From: Ascaphus truei
Taxonomy: Eukaryota > Chordata > Amphibia > Anura > Ascaphidae
Assembly: GCA_036426205.1 (NCBI GenBank)
Contig: CM071570.1
Span: forward strand, 55,960,229 to 56,024,228
Direction of reading: 5' to 3'
Length of the DNA stretch: 64,000 nucleotides
Shown: positions 1 through 12,470 of the stretch, in pieces
Position numbering within the stretch: position 1 is the stretch's first letter
Layout: each line of letters begins with the position of its first letter
The notes under the pieces: generated by a model
Told to the model about the DNA's origin: nothing
What the model saw: the letters and a program-made list of their open reading frames with translations, nothing else
Databases searched by the model: none
Translations under genes and position numbers: made by a program

Positions 1-520
1 AGATTTATGCCAGGCATTAAAAATGAAATGAATGCTTAGGTAAAATGTCATCATTGAGCTGCCTTTACTTATGTCAGGGGAAAACTACTGAACTGATCAT
101 AATTTCTGCTAAATATTGTTTGTAAGCACATATAAACAAGATAAACTATAAAACAAAAACATCTATAAATATACCCTAAGTACATTAATTGCCAATTCCT
201 GGTTTGTCTTCCTGTATACTAAAGTTGAGTTGCTTTGTGACTCTGCGCTAGAATAATTTTCACATGGGGCATAGTTCATTAGATAACGTCTCAATATCAT
301 AAGAACCTGCGACTATAAACAAATAATATTGTAATATTTATTTTGTAATAAAGATGTAGCAAGAAAAAGAACAGCCTGTGCACTCAATAATTTAACGAAA
401 TATTTTTTATTTGTCCATATTGACTATCAATCAGAAAAAAAATGCTGTTTTACAACAAAAAGATTTGTTGAATATATCCAACAGAGCAAATGCATTTATT
501 TGCCAAATTTTAGACTAATT
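1..520. other. AT-rich stretch, no feature recognised
   Basis: I see no coding signature, terminal inverted repeats or tandem array here. It looks like single-copy non-coding DNA. Confidence 0.4.
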
Positions 521-522
521 CA

Positions 523-632
523 GCAAATAAAAATATCACTTATGAGCACCTTCATATCTTTTAGACAGACCTGCTTTTCACCATTATCTTCTAGCATACA
601 ATGCTTTCACTGCAGCTAGGGATTCTGGGAAA
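523..632 (-). repeat. Fragment of dispersed repeat R1 (hammerhead-bearing family)
   Basis: This stretch matches 1320-1440 and 52385-52495, including the shared block CTGCAGCTAGGGATTCTGGG. It is the part of the family that lies upstream of the ribozyme, and the ribozyme itself is absent. Strand is set by the hammerhead orientation in the longer copies. Confidence 0.65.
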
Positions 633-1149
633 TGACAGGAAAATGAGCACACAGTGTCACCTTTTGCTTTTAATCCACTTTAACATGGATCCCAATAAAT
701 TTATGCGTGCCATATTACACAGCTTTTCAGCACAGCCTGGGTTAAAGAAGTCCATATCCAGTAAAACCTACCCACAGACAGATTTTTTAAATTTTTATTA
801 TTCCCTCCCCCGTGAACTCAAGTCGCTTCAGCGGCTTGGGTGCTCTTGCTTGAGACTGTCCTCCCGAAGTCGAACAAATCCTGTTACTGCTCCCAAGGAT
901 CTTCAGCCTGATGGCCAGGAAACTCCAAGGGCTCTTGGACGCCGTCCTCCATCAGGGTTCTGGACGTCCTCCTCTTCTTTTCTTCGGCTGGAGCCCACTC
1001 ACCCAGGTCATTTTCTCTCCGAAGAGAGACGGTGACTAGCCGTGCATAACTGCATCTCCTCCGCACACACAAACACAAAGTAAGTGCTATGTGTAAAGTC
1101 GGTGCACTGCTACAGCGACCATAGCAGGACACCGAGTGCTACGTATCTG

Positions 1150-1447
1150 TGCTGGAGCACCCCAGCCCTGACTCACAGACAGCTGTTTAACCCTTTTGGG
1201 TCTCATCAGTTTGAAGTTGGTTATACCGGCTTTGCAATTTGACGTGGGGATAGGTTTCAACCACACATTAAATAAGTTATGATGGATAAAAAAAAAGTGA
1301 CAAAAACCCTCCACCGTACAGCATACAGAACATACAAATATCACTTGTGAGCACATTCACATCTCAGACAGGTCTGCAACCCTGCTTTTCGTCGTTATCT
1401 CCTATCATACAGTGCTTCCACTGCAGCTAGGGATTCTGGGAACTGAG
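1150..1447 (-). repeat. Dispersed repeat R1, longer copy
   Basis: This is a non-coding repeat of about 300 bp with a second long copy at 52215-52500 and a fragment at 523-632. Shared landmarks, on the plus strand, are CTCACAGACAGCT, CTTTTGGGTCTC, AAAACCCTCCAC and the terminal CTAGGGATTCTGGG. On the minus strand the downstream part contains a decayed hammerhead motif. No protein is encoded; it was probably moved by enzymes of another element. Confidence 0.65.
1175..1212 (-). ncRNA. Decayed hammerhead-ribozyme-like motif in R1
   Basis: On the minus strand CTGATGA (1203-1209) is followed by stem II, GACCC / AAAA loop / GGGTT, and then AAACAGCTGTC. The core GAAA has lost its G, so this copy should be inactive. 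The palindrome CAGCTG sits where a short stem III is expected. The copy at 52.2 kb keeps the full core. Confidence 0.5.
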
Positions 1448-2005
1448 ACTAATTCACAAATGCAGACTCTCAAACATGGGTGAGGGTTATGCTTATCTCT
1501 AGCCCCAGTGCAGATGTTTTCTTTCAAGGACACTAGAGTACAAATGTGTATAGAGATGACTTCTTTATAGTGCTGTATCATGCCATACTGCATATGAACC
1601 TCTGCATAGTTTGACAACATTTTGTCATTCACTCCACTGAAAAAACAATAGTTTACATATTTTCTGGAATTTGTCAGGGTGCCAATATTGGTATGCTTTT
1701 CAAGCCCACTTTTGAAACTTTATGTATGAAACACATTTGTGAAAGGGCACAGGCAGTGTTTGTTTTAGGTGAACCAGTGCTAGTTTGGTTCTTACATTTT
1801 ATTTAACACACATGTTAAAAAAAACAAATCAAAAGCAATATGAAACCTAAGTAAGTCTATTCATGGGATTTGGGGCGAATTTTTTTTTAATTACTAGAGA
1901 AGTGTGGAACACAAACATTCACAATTCTTGCAAATTATCTACTCGTGTAGTTGTTTACATAAAGCGTTTCAGCAACTGCAACTCAATACACCCAATGTAA
2001 TAGAT

Positions 2006-2141
2006 CAGGGGAGGCCAACTCCAGTCCTCAAGGGCCACCAACAGGTCAGGTTTTTAAGGATAGCCCTGCTTCAGCACAGGTCTTCGACTGAGCCACCTAT
2101 GCCTGTTGGTGGCCCTTGAGAACTGGAGTTGGCCACTCCTG
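2006..2141. mobile_element. hAT-type MITE, palindromic (family M1)
   Basis: The element begins CAGGGGAGGCCAACTCCAG and ends with the inverted form CTGGAGTTGGCCACTCCTG. The two arms pair over most of their length. The flanks are TAATAGAT and TAATAATA, 6 of 8 identical, as expected for the 8-bp target duplication of hAT transposons. Other copies lie at 3485-4359, 7729-7878 and 29568-29746. Confidence 0.75.
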
Positions 2142-2149
2142 TAATAATA

Positions 2150-3476
2150 ATAATTAGGTAATAAGTATTTTAGGCATACTGTGTTGTGAAGAAGAGACCC
2201 GCAAAGTGTTTTAAGCTCTGTAAACTATAATTAGTGTAAATGAATAACTTTTTCAATGTAATCCCTGTTTGAGAAAGGCACAGTAAAAAAACATACTGTA
2301 AAATATTCAGTTGTTATTTTTTTTTTAAATTTTGCTTAGAGCTCATACTGTATGCATCAAATCAAAACAATTGTTTACCTGCGGCGGAAACGGCAGTCAT
2401 CTTGTTCTGTCCCCAAGAAAATTAAAAACAGTGTACTTCCACAAATATGAACAACTTGTGATGTATAACCACTGAATTATTATATATTTATCAATGGGAC
2501 TGTACGTTTTAAACAAGCATAGAAAAGGACACAAATGCTTTTTAAAACACTGTGGCTGATTTTATAAAGTAATAATGCTCTGTGAAAGTAGTGTAGAAAC
2601 TATTTTTCACAATGCCTCACTTCTCTGCTGAGTTCATGTCACGGTATTATAAAAAGTTACATTCCATCACTCCACAAATCTACCCGTGTGAAGTATTGTC
2701 ATGTTGATGGAGCTGAGTCACTTGGTCTGTGAGGTCGTAATTCAAAATGTCCATCTGGTGTAATAGATCATTCTGTAAAAATTAGTCATTGCAATCACAT
2801 CAATCTGCTTCCTTAATGTCTCCCCTGCCAAATTCTGTTTATGCAGGAGCTGAGCTAAATTTTGAGAAAAATCAAGTCGAGCTGTTTAGTTTTCACAGAC
2901 AATCATCCACAATCACGCATTCTAGAAGTTTCATGCTATACGAAGTCTGGTAATAACACAGCTATGCACAAAACGTATGTTCTTTTATGGGGCTGTTCTT
3001 TTTCCATTGTTTGAGAATAATACATTGAAAGGTACTGAGAAATTACATTTGTTTTGAATTATATTATATTTATGGTAGTCAAGTATCCAACTGTACAAAA
3101 TATTTCTTTAATTGCTACTTAATATGTGTGAGTGTCCCCAACTATGATTGCAACATTTTTCATTTTTTCTGTTCCCAATTTTGCATTTTCACAAAACATT
3201 TAACCAAGACTCACATTGCTAAAAAAAATTAAAATAAAATAATAATGGACAATTAGTTTTAGATGCTGGAGGAATGGTTGAAATTTCGCTCGACCCAGAA
3301 ATCGTGCTTTTGGAGGAGTGGAGAGTTCTATTTTGTAGAGTACACCTTGACTTTTATACCTCTTTTCCACTCCAGCAAAGCCACGATTTCTCATCTGTCA
3401 AAAGCAGAAACATGGTTGAAAATGTTGCACATCTTTAATTATCACAATAGAATTTAGACTGTAGAGAAGTGATATA
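2150..3476. other. No feature recognised
   Basis: This is AT-rich DNA with no repeat shared within the window and no protein signature. Confidence 0.4.
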
Positions 3477-3484
3477 GTATATAC

Positions 3485-4359
3485 CAGGGGTAGCCAACTC
3501 CAGTCCTCAAGAGCTATCATGAGGTGAGAATCTAGAGCCAATCAGCACGACTACTACATACAGTTGCAGCGGCCATTATTTTAACAAATCACGCGGTGTA
3601 TACCTCGGAATACCCATGTCATGGCGCCGGATTGCTTCCAAACGTACCGCCTTAAGACGCGAGCGCTGGCGAGTGCATAAAATTGCATTTTAGTGTTCTG
3701 GCTTTTAAACACCTGAAAAATACACAGTAGCACAGTACTGTACACATTACAATTCATTAATTTCATTGCATTTAATTGCACACAATCCATGAAATTCAAA
3801 CAAAGCAACCGTGATAAACACGTGTGCCTGGGGCGATTGGCTGCGTGGAGTACAGCAGCGCACACGAAAACGGCTCTGTGATTTGTTAAAATAATGGCCG
3901 CTGCATCTGTATGAGCAAAAAGTGTGGTGCCCGCAGGTATAAGGGTCACCCTGAACCCTAGGTAGACAGGTTCAAAAATAAGAGCACCTGCAGCACTCAT
4001 AAACAGCTGTGACACTAATAGTGGTCAAACACAAAGCAATTTAATGTAAAGAGAGCAAACAAAGCATATTGCACATGGCACTGTCAAGATGCAGCTAACC
4101 AAACAAATACTCCCCCAGAGAGGGGTAATCCCAGGAGGAAGGGGGACAAGGAAGACAAACACACTGAACTACACACTACAAATATCACAATAAAGTGCAA
4201 AAAAGGTGCTACACACGGCCAAAAAGGCAACAACACAAAAAAAGAAACACATTTCAAAAATCAAGGGGGGCGAAGACTGATTGAGCCACTTGTGCTGAAG
4301 CAGGGATATCCTGAAAACCTGACCTGTTGGCAGCTCTGGACTGGAGTTGTCTACCCCGG
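3485..4359. mobile_element. hAT-type MITE M1 enlarged by insertions
   Basis: The left arm starts CAGGGGTAGCCAACTCCAG at 3485, and the right arm ends GGAGTTGTCTACCCCGG at 4359. The usual copy is about 140-180 bp, but here about 700 bp of other sequence separates the arms. A mariner-like MITE at 3561-3909 accounts for half of this. The remainder (3910-4260) is unrecognised. The flanks do not give a clear target duplication. Confidence 0.6.
3561..3909. mobile_element. mariner/Tc1-like MITE nested in M1
   Basis: The terminal inverted repeats run about 30 bp, from CAGTTGCAGCGGCCATTATT at the left to the inverse of CAGATGCAGCGGCCATTATT at the right. It is flanked by TA on both sides. A detached right end of the same family lies at 29475-29499. 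No transposase is encoded. Confidence 0.75.
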
Positions 4360-4369
4360 CATACACATT

Positions 4370-6480
4370 TATATTTCTCTTGTAATTCTTTTTAGCAACA
4401 ACATTATTGGTTTAAAGTTTTTGATAGTTTTATTCAGTAAATCAAAAATACCTTTAATTTTTTATTCATAGAAGCTCAAGAAGAAGCTTCAGTTAGTTGT
4501 TTTTAGAATACACTATCAATTGTTTTGAATGTAATTACAATAAAATACTGCAAGTTGAAATACTGTTCAACTTGCCGTATTGAAATACTTGCCAGTTGAA
4601 ATACCTCAATGATCAACTCTAAGTAATAATAATAATAATTTAAAAATAATAATTTGATTTTGGTTAGTTGTTAAAAGAAAAATAATTTACAGATGCAATC
4701 CCACAAAATGCCAATTTTTTTCTTTTGAAAGTAGATTCAATTCCCCCTAAAAAACAATTTTTTACTTATTTGCTTGTTGTGTAAAAATAAGCCAGTTTCG
4801 ATTTTCACTGGGTCTTCTTAATTTAAATATTATCTGTTAATGGTTTGTTCTTTTTCCATTAATATCGTCAAATGAATTATGCTGCCATAATTAGTCAAAC
4901 TAACTCTACATTAAACAGACGGGAAGAAACGATCTCCTGCACATGAAAAGCTTTACAAACAGTGTTATCACAAAAGAGATAAGGTGAAGATCATATAAAC
5001 ACTTCAAACCATTTGGTTACTGTGAACATATTAAAGTTTCCCAAAAAAATATTTACAAATAATGATACTTGCGTGATTTGTTTAAAATGGTATCAATCAG
5101 CCCCATTTCACCTATAGGAGATACCACTGACATTTTGACTTTGTCCTGGGTGAGATTGCCTCTTTAATTCAACAAAACTAATTATTCTCATCTGTCAAAA
5201 GCAGAAAAATGACTCAATCAGTTAATGTCCATGCCAAATTACACTTCTTTCTCCCTTCAAGTAAATTGATAACCAAATGCTGAACATTTGTGTACCTGTT
5301 TTTATTTGTATTGACAAACACAGATGCTCCAGTCAGTGTCATTGATGTGTGCCACCATTTTGGCGCAGCGAGTCCTTCCTAGGGACAGAAATGTATTTGT
5401 GAGTAAAGCACGTGGGTGTTGTTACTGTACATGCTTGTCCTGTAGGTCCTGGCCGTTCTTAGACTTGGCACCGTTTAGAAAATGTGGGATTCTCTTTTGT
5501 TTATAGCAAAGGTTGTCTCTCTGTATGACACTATCTACAATATGGTTGCGTTACTTCACACTTCATGTGTCGCTTTCAAGCAGCAATGTCTACTAATTTT
5601 TTGGGTGTATTTCCAGAACTGGGGACTTCCCTGGAGCTGATCTGTGTCCCTTCACCTCTGGGAACCAGCTTTTCCCCGAAATGTTGAGTTTTTCTGTAGC
5701 GGCTTCAGACCAAAAAAATATATAAATATGACAGCTGGGTCACACATCGAAAGCAGCAACATCATTTCTGAATGACGTTGCAGCTTTCTATTTGCTGCCA
5801 TAATAAGGCTAACCCTGGTTGCCATTTTGTCTTCACTGGGCATGTCCTGGAACAGGATTGTTGTTCTGTTCACCCCCCCCCCCCCCCTTTGCAGCTTCTG
5901 TCTGTCAGCTCCTTATTCAGTTGCATGCATCTCTGCTCTGAAGACTGACAGTGTCTGTGTTATAGACACATTGTTTCAATCCCTGCTCTATCCACATAGT
6001 CAGTGGGTTGCTATAGCAACCTCTCAGCCCTCTTATGTGAAAATGGGCTATTTCACCCCCCCCCCCTGTCTCTGCTGACAAGATAGTTCAGTCCCATTAC
6101 TTTCCTGTATGACACTTCTCCCCTTACTTCCTTTTCAAGCCAAAGGACACTGAGTGAGTACCTTCCATGCTTCACTCCTGGCAAGGCCATTCCGTTTTTA
6201 CACATCCTTCCTTTGATACAGAGCACCCTTCTTAGAGAAGCACCCTCTACCACACTACTACACCTACAAGCACCTTTTATTTCCCTGACTTTGCAATAAA
6301 GCTAAAAAAAAGACCAAAGGACTTGTTGTGCTTTGGAAGAGGGAAGGGATCAGTTAAGCTATCTGGCTCCATTCACATCCTACACATGACCCTGGTTCCT
6401 GAATAGGGCAGCCAAATATTGCAGGAACTGTGGTGTCCACGAGGTTGGGGGAGCATAGATGGCCTTTGGGGCCAACACGG
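4370..6480. other. No gene; homopolymer tracts only
   Basis: A C16 tract lies at 5872-5887 and a second C-rich run at 6056-6066. The rest is unremarkable AT-rich DNA without a protein signature. Confidence 0.4.
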
Positions 6481-6482
6481 CC

Positions 6483-6577
6483 TATATACCATTTTTAAAA
6501 ATGTATAATTTAAGCAACAGCAATATATATATATATTGCTGTAGTTTAAATTATACATAAAAAATGGTATATATGTA
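6483..6577. repeat. Foldback hairpin with TA-repeat centre
   Basis: The arms TATACCATTTTTAAAAATG (left) and the inverse of TATACCATTTTTTATG (right) continue inward through a shared TATAATTTAA and CAGCAATA to a (TA)n centre. This is an AT-rich foldback MITE or an inverted duplication. Confidence 0.65.
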
Positions 6578-6579
6578 TT

Positions 6580-7725
6580 ACATGAATTAAAAGTTACACT
6601 TTACTGCAACTCCAATATACCTGCATGTTGGTCAAATAAATTGATAAATTACTTTATAAATTACTGTAAGGTGTCAAATGTGTTGTACTTTATGGAGATC
6701 CACAGCTCTGCATCATGTTTTGTATATTTTATTTAATACATTTATACTTTTTTGATTGTTGGTCAGTGAGACTACTTACTGTATTGACAATATATCGTTG
6801 CATGTAGCAAAGGTTTGCATTTCATATATATGTAAACATTAGCTTCCTTTGCATTTAAACTGCCATGCTACTCTTTTGATGGTTCACGTGACATGAAAAT
6901 CTTCTGGGAACTGCAAACTAATCTCACATATATCTGTTAAGAACTTCAAATGCTCCTGACTTCCAGTCGCAACCAAATTAAACAGCAACCAAACGCTGAA
7001 AAATGTATTTTCAATCCATTGAATCTTCCACTTCCCTGAACATATTTTTTTTTAATCTGCACAATTTGTACAGCTCTGCTTACATGAGCAACATGTAGAA
7101 AAACATAATGCAGCGGATTCATCATACTGGCACTGAGAAAGCAGGTCAACACATTTTACCACACAATTTATCAGGTGATTTATCAAGCTTAATGAGCCGG
7201 GCCATAAAGCAACTTATTAATGTACTTTCAGATGCATTGCTTGCTTGAAGCGAATATTTTTAAAGTTGCAGTCCAATCAGGACAGAGTTCAGAGCAATAC
7301 ACGGTGTGCTCAGCTTGTCCTAAGCACCTCCCTTATTAAACCTCTGTTCCCCCTTGACTCTCTGACATAGTGTGTGCAAATAAGGTGGAGGAGTCAGTTG
7401 AAAGACATGCACCTTCAGGGACCCCTCTTTAAGAAAAACAACAACAAAAACTAGCACTATTTCCAGAAACAAAGCAGCACGTCTGCATGCCTCACACACA
7501 CACTGTGTTAGGGAAAGAATGTACAGATCCCCCTGACATAGTTTTGCATCTCTATTCTGCGACTAGAAACAGAATCAATTTAATGACAACGGTAGAAAAA
7601 CGCAGGATTACAGAGGAAGCATTTTATTTTAGATGGGCTCCATCTGAAGCTGAGTGGGCACGAGGCATGACATACAAATAATCTCCACTGTGCACTCGAC
7701 GCTAAACCTGGGGGGTGGGGGGGAG
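6580..7725. other. No feature recognised
   Basis: Non-coding, AT-rich, with no internal repeats detected by eye. Confidence 0.35.
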
Positions 7726-7728
7726 GGA

Positions 7729-7878
7729 AACTGCAGCTCTCAAGGGCCACCAGCAGGTCAGGTTTTAAGGATATCCCTGTTTCAGCACAGATGGTCTCAA
7801 TTAGTGGCTCAGTCAAAGACTGCACCACCTGTGCTGAAAGAGGGATATCCTGAAAACCTGACCTGTTGGCTACCCCTG
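7729..7878. mobile_element. hAT-type MITE M1, left end damaged
   Basis: The inner arms (GGGCCACCAGCAGGTCAGG and the inverse of CCAACAGGTCAGG) and the right terminus CTACCCCTG match the M1 family. The left terminus has been replaced by a G-rich tract at 7710-7729. Confidence 0.65.
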
Positions 7879-7884
7879 CACTAG

Positions 7885-8955
7885 ACACTGGGGATTAATC
7901 ATGTGATACTTCAATGGGAGTTTCCGTGTGATAGTGCAGCACTCCCGCAGTTTCATGAATAATCTCCTGTTGCCCAAACCAAAGCCTTTGCCCTTACCGC
8001 TAGCTGTTTTATGGCACAGACCTTTGAAAATGGACTTTCATTTCCAAATTAAGAGTGCAGTTAAAATTAATACATATTTTAAAATTGGTGATTGCATATC
8101 TGCACATTGTGGCTTTTCTGGTAATGATTTTTTCCCCCTTTCCTAGGGAGGTACCTGTGTGTATGGTAATAAGTATAAAATAATTGTGCATTCTGCGCGG
8201 GTACAACACATCACACTTAATAGCTTCTGATTTCTTCTGGTAAATTAAAGTACTCAAACTCTTCGTGCTACGCTAAAGCAGACAAATAATTGTCAGATAT
8301 AATCTAATTGTTTTTACCCAGTCTTCTTTAATACAGACTTTGGTTCATCATTTTTTTTTTCTACAGCTAAATAGGATTAATTTTATAATTGAGTTGGTTG
8401 TTTACAATTCAACAGATATGTACATGCGTGTGTGTCCTACTTTATCAGATTATGCTCTGACAGAGCGCTAAAAAAAACCACATTGGGATAGTACAGATTG
8501 TAATTGTAATTGAAGCAGTGACTATGAATCCATGCAGAGAATAGGAGAAGTTGCGTCCTTCTTGGTGTTAAATAATTCAAAGCGTTTTTATGAAATGAAG
8601 AAAAAAATGTCATCTGCTGCTTAAAAAATACAACTACCTTGTGTAATAAGAATAAGATATTATTTGTTTCTGGGCCTCAAAAAGTACCTTCTCTTCACGA
8701 TAGGCTTGGTCTGCTGTTGATTGTGAGTGGTGCTCACTTGATTATTGTTCAAAAGGATAACACATGGTGTCTTTCCTCACAGTAGCGCTCCCTCTAGTGT
8801 CAGATAACATTCAGTATAGCTAGCAGTGGATAAATAATCCCTTCAGGGCTTGTGTTCTTTAACCCATCGGCTGCTACCGAGTCCTGTACAATGCATTGCT
8901 GGCCCCTTTGGTAGAGAATGGTTCTGCACATTACTTGTAAGTGTGTAGCCATGCA
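7885..8955. other. No feature recognised
   Basis: No coding signal, terminal repeats or window-internal copies were seen. Confidence 0.35.
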
Positions 8956-8957
8956 TA

Positions 8958-9210
8958 GGGTTAGATTCACAGAAGTTTGACATTTTTGCGGTAATAACGC
9001 GCGTTACCGAAACTGGGAACGGACGTTTTTTTTCTTTAACATTTTAACAGGTGTTCTCAGATCTAATGAGACACACAAACCATGTCCGTTGGTAAAAGTA
9101 GTAGCGTTATTAACAGGGATTTTCATGTCTCAGAGACGCGTTCTCCAATTCACTGCACATGGGCATTGGTCAAACTTTAACGTGCGTTACCAAAAGCTAA
9201 TGCAAATCGT
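8958..9210. repeat. CpG-containing segment, possible element end
   Basis: The motifs GCGGTAATAACGCGCGTTACC and AACGGACGTTTT stand out from the AT-rich background. AAAACGTCCGTT at 9942-9953 is the inverse of the second motif, so 8958-9985 may be one decayed DNA element with a hAT MITE inserted in it. The ends are not resolved. Confidence 0.3.
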
Positions 9211-9524
9211 GTTTTAATGAGAAATGTCAACACATAACATATTTTCATTTACAGTGTCTTGCCTTCATTTATTTTAATTGTACATTAATAAATTTTTTAT
9301 ATTAATTAATAATGTTGAGGCACGTATCGATATATTATTGTACACCCATACTTAATACAGTCATTATTACATTATATGCCATATTAGTTCACACAAACCT
9401 ATTACTTTAATTACTAAAAATCTAAATATACGTTATGATGTGTATCAGACATGTATATGAGCCATAATATATATCTTGGTATGACAAATGTAAAACATTG
9501 TAATTAAAGGGCTATGCCCTATAC

Positions 9525-9741
9525 CAGTGTTTTTCAACCAGGGGTCCTAGGAAACCTTGGGTTCCCTGGGCATCCCTAAAAGGTTCCCTGTAATTTTGAG
9601 GTAATTTAAAAATTGTACTAATTGTACCAAATGCAGAAGAATTTACAAAGCATTGTATGTCAGACACACTGTTAGAGAGGATTGGGGTTCCTCAGAATTT
9701 CACATAGGGTTCATTAACCACAAAAAGGTTGGAAACCCCTG
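9525..9741. mobile_element. hAT-type MITE (CAGTGTTTTTCAACC family)
   Basis: The element begins CAGTGTTTTTCAACCAGGGG and ends AAAAAGGTTGGAAACCCCTG, the hAT pattern CAGNGNTTNNCAACC in inverted form. The flanks CCCTATAC and TCCTGTAC match at 6 of 8 positions, and both differences are transitions. It is 217 bp with no coding capacity. Confidence 0.8.
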
Positions 9742-9998
9742 TCCTGTACTCATTACATTGTTTTTTGGCTATTCTCACAAATAACGCAATGATAATCAGT
9801 GTCTGGATGTTGGCAACGGCAGCTTTTGGAAGGTCTTACATATTGTAGTGTTATTACCGTGCGCTCACATGAACGGAGGTCTGAGGATCTCCGTTGTTAG
9901 GTAAACTGCTCATTACCATATGATTTGCATATGGGTAAGCAAAACGTCCGTTAACATTTATCGATCCGCTATTTCTCAGGCGAATACGATAACATTGT

Positions 9999-10180
9999 AA
10001 TGCTAAGCACCTTTGGGGATTGTAAGCACCTCGGTCGGGGCAGAAACTCCTTTTCCTAGTGTTACTTTCATGACTTAAAGCACGTGTTCCCATTATGTGT
10101 TATATTATTATGTCACGTGTATTACTGCTGTGAAGCGCTATGTACATGAATAGCACGATATGAATAAAGATATACATGCA
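9999..10180 (+). mobile_element. L2-like LINE/SINE 3' tail
   Basis: The sequence reads GGGGATTGTAAGCACCTC, then GTGAAGCGCTATGTACATG and AATAAAGATATACAT. The GAAGCGCT...ATAAA ending is characteristic of L2-type retroposon tails. A related copy follows at 10355-10506 on the same strand. Confidence 0.65.
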
Positions 10181-10354
10181 CGTTACAGATATCTATGCGT
10201 AAATTGACAATAACGTGATGTTTCACTACTACTACTTTCAACTGTTGGCACTGCTTAGTATGACATGTACATATTTGGCATACGACATGTGGCCAAGCAC
10301 TGCCATCTACTGCACTTATTCCCTCACATGCTGTCTCTGTAAGTCTCCCATCAT

Positions 10355-10506
10355 ACCACTTAGATTGTAAACTCTTCGGTGCAGGGATTTCCTTTCCTAT
10401 AGTCTGACATTACTGCACTTATTATATTATTATAATTCCCTGTACTGTATTGTCTTTGTGAAGCGCTGAGTACACTTTTGGCGCTATATAAATAAAGATA
10501 TACATA
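10355..10506 (+). mobile_element. L2-like LINE/SINE 3' tail, second copy
   Basis: TTAGATTGTAAACTCTTCGG is followed by GTGAAGCGCTGAGTAC, GGCGCTATATAAATAAAG and ATACATAC. It shares its order of motifs with 9999-10180, so the two are independent insertions of one tail family. Confidence 0.7.
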
Positions 10507-10509
10507 CAT

Positions 10510-11190
10510 GTTAGTTTACTAACCTACTGGCTACAAGATAACATTTCTGACTATAATAACTCAGATATAGTTTCATGACAGTGGATTATTTACCATACAG
10601 TATGCCAGACAAATACATTTTAGAGGCTAGACACAATACCATTGTGGTTTGGGCAGCCAAACACTGGCCATAATGCAGGTTAAAAGAATTCCAGCACTAA
10701 TCACTCTGCTCTCTTGTCAACATGAGAAGTTTGATTACGAGGGACTTCAATGTGGTGATGAGAATAATTTGTTTTAGTTGCTCTTTCAAAATGTTCAGAC
10801 ACAGGAAAACAAATGTTTACATTTACAGCTGGTAAAAAGAATAATCACTACATTGTCCCTGAAATGGTCTTACTGCACAACAACGTGAAATATTGATTAA
10901 CACATTATTTTATTTATCTTGCTTTCTCAGCCTTCATTTCAAAGACTGATACAGTCAGGAAAAAAACATACATGGAAAGTTTTCCACGATCGGGTAAAAG
11001 CGGTATAATAAGTGTTATTAAACATGCAATTGTTTTTGATTGACGTAGAAAGATATGAGTTGATTTTGAACAGTGTCGCATCAAGTCCAAAGAATATTGC
11101 AACTATGTTTCAAAATGTGTCGATCAAATTGCACAATTTCTTCCGTTTTAGTCACCTTTTTGCATTTTGTGAACATGCATAGGGGCCAAC
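10510..11190. other. No feature recognised
   Basis: AT-rich non-coding DNA. Confidence 0.35.
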
Positions 11191-11196
11191 AAGAAG

Positions 11197-11219
11197 GTGG
11201 GGGGGGGGGGAGGGGGGGA
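11197..11219 (+). repeat. G-rich tract
   Basis: A run of G broken only by two A residues. It could form a quadruplex, but there is no promoter context. Confidence 0.7.
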
Positions 11220-11653
11220 GAACCAGGGGTTGCTCCTGGCAGCAGAAAATATTATTCCTTACAGCAGTGGTCCCTTCCAGACTCAACAGATGGCCCAGAG
11301 CTTCCCTCCCTGCTCAACAAAGTCTCATGGGGCCCATTTAGTGGCTGGAGTCCAGGGCTCTGTTAATCCTATTGGTATAAAGAACAGAACATGCGATGTG
11401 AATAGTCCCTCTTACCGCGTGTGTGTGTGGATAGATACTAATATGAAAAAATCAGGCCCTCGCAGGTCTTAGAAAAATGATATAATTATTTTAGCAAACA
11501 CATCAATATTTCAACCTAAACAAGAACCTTTGTTGGGCCGAACCATAGATGAGTTAAAAAAATGTTATTATATATATTTTTGCTAAGACCTGCGAGTGCC
11601 TGATTTTTTCCATATTAGTATCCATTTAGTCAAGATCTTATGTTTTGAATGTG

Positions 11654-11654
<1 letters not shown>

Positions 11655-11694
<40 letters not shown>

Positions 11695-11732
11695 GTGTGT
11701 GTGTGTTGTGTGTGTGTGTGTGTGTGTGTGTG
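11655..11732 (+). repeat. (GT)n microsatellite
   Basis: About 39 dinucleotide units with two TTG interruptions. It abuts the LTR fragment at 11745. Confidence 0.95.
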
Positions 11733-11744
11733 ACAATGTGACAA

Positions 11745-11930
11745 TCTTTCCCTACCCCGGAGGGAAACAGCATATAATAGTGTTACGGTGCTAACCTGTT
11801 AGGCTTACAGAAGGCCTAAGCCTCCGCTCCTGGGGTGGCTGGTGCAGCACCTCAACCCGTGAGGATCCCAGCGTTGGCTGAATAGCCCCTCATGGGAACC
11901 AGTATACATATACGTGTTACCCGATTCCTT
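11745..11930 (-). mobile_element. Fragment of LTR family L-A
   Basis: On the minus strand the order is GGGATCCTCACGGG, GGTGCTGCACC, ACCCCAGGAGCGGAGGC, TTCTGTAAGCC, TAACAGG. The same order of blocks appears near the 3' ends of the LTRs at 43.8-45.0, 59.86-60.94 and 62.54-63.56 kb. Only the 3' part is present. Confidence 0.65.
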
Positions 11931-11934
11931 ACAG

Positions 11935-12099
11935 TTATATAGGAAGTGAATAGATGAGTTCATAAAAGAATAAGGGGGGAAGCAGGTAAAAAAAAAGAAA
12001 AAAGTAGATAAACACCATGACAGAGAAGGAAAGCAATTAAAAGTAGTATGTCAGTGAGCATATCATGTATACATGAGAATGGTATCTCTTAAAGCAATA
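11935..12099. other. No feature recognised
   Basis: Purine-rich spacer between the LTR fragment and the MITE. Confidence 0.3.
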
Positions 12100-12417
12100 C
12101 AGGCGGGTCCCACTCAAATGGAGGGTCGGTTCCAGGCCCCCGCCAAAAAGCGGAACATATAATTTTTTGGTGCAGAGCGCACACATGTTATGTTCACTGG
12201 AGATTTCCAGTCCCTCCTCCCTCCTATTCGGTCCCAGAATGCAGCATTCTTCGCATGCGCGGAGTCGGACGGCCCATTTTGTGCATGCGCGGAGTCGGTG
12301 TTCCCGTCTGGGCATGTGCAAAGTTGCCGTTCCCTTCTGCGCATGCGCGTAAACATGCTTGCAGTCAGGAAACAGTACCGCCGTGTTGGCGGTTCGCCGA
12401 GAAGCGGGGCCCCACTG
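12100..12417. mobile_element. pogo/Tigger-like MITE
   Basis: The left end is CAGGCGGGTCCCACTC and the inverse of the right end is CAGTGGGGCCCCGCTTCTC. Both are flanked by TA (12098-12099, 12418-12419), the Tc1/mariner/pogo target. Inside, GCATGCGCGGAGTCGG is repeated twice, with two further GCATG(T/C)GC variants. There is no transposase. Confidence 0.75.
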
Positions 12418-12470
12418 TATATGTATGTATTCATTACAAAATATTTTTAAGGAACGGTTTCCCTCTAATC

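Noticed and set aside
601..1035. 144-codon plus-strand frame
   Set aside because: No recognisable domain, no splice-compatible neighbours and overlap with the R1 fragment.
3581..4015. 144-codon minus-strand frame
   Set aside because: It crosses the mariner-like MITE at 3561-3909 and its boundary, with no domain.
11197..11219. G-quadruplex regulatory element
   Set aside because: The G run is present but has no promoter, origin or gene context.
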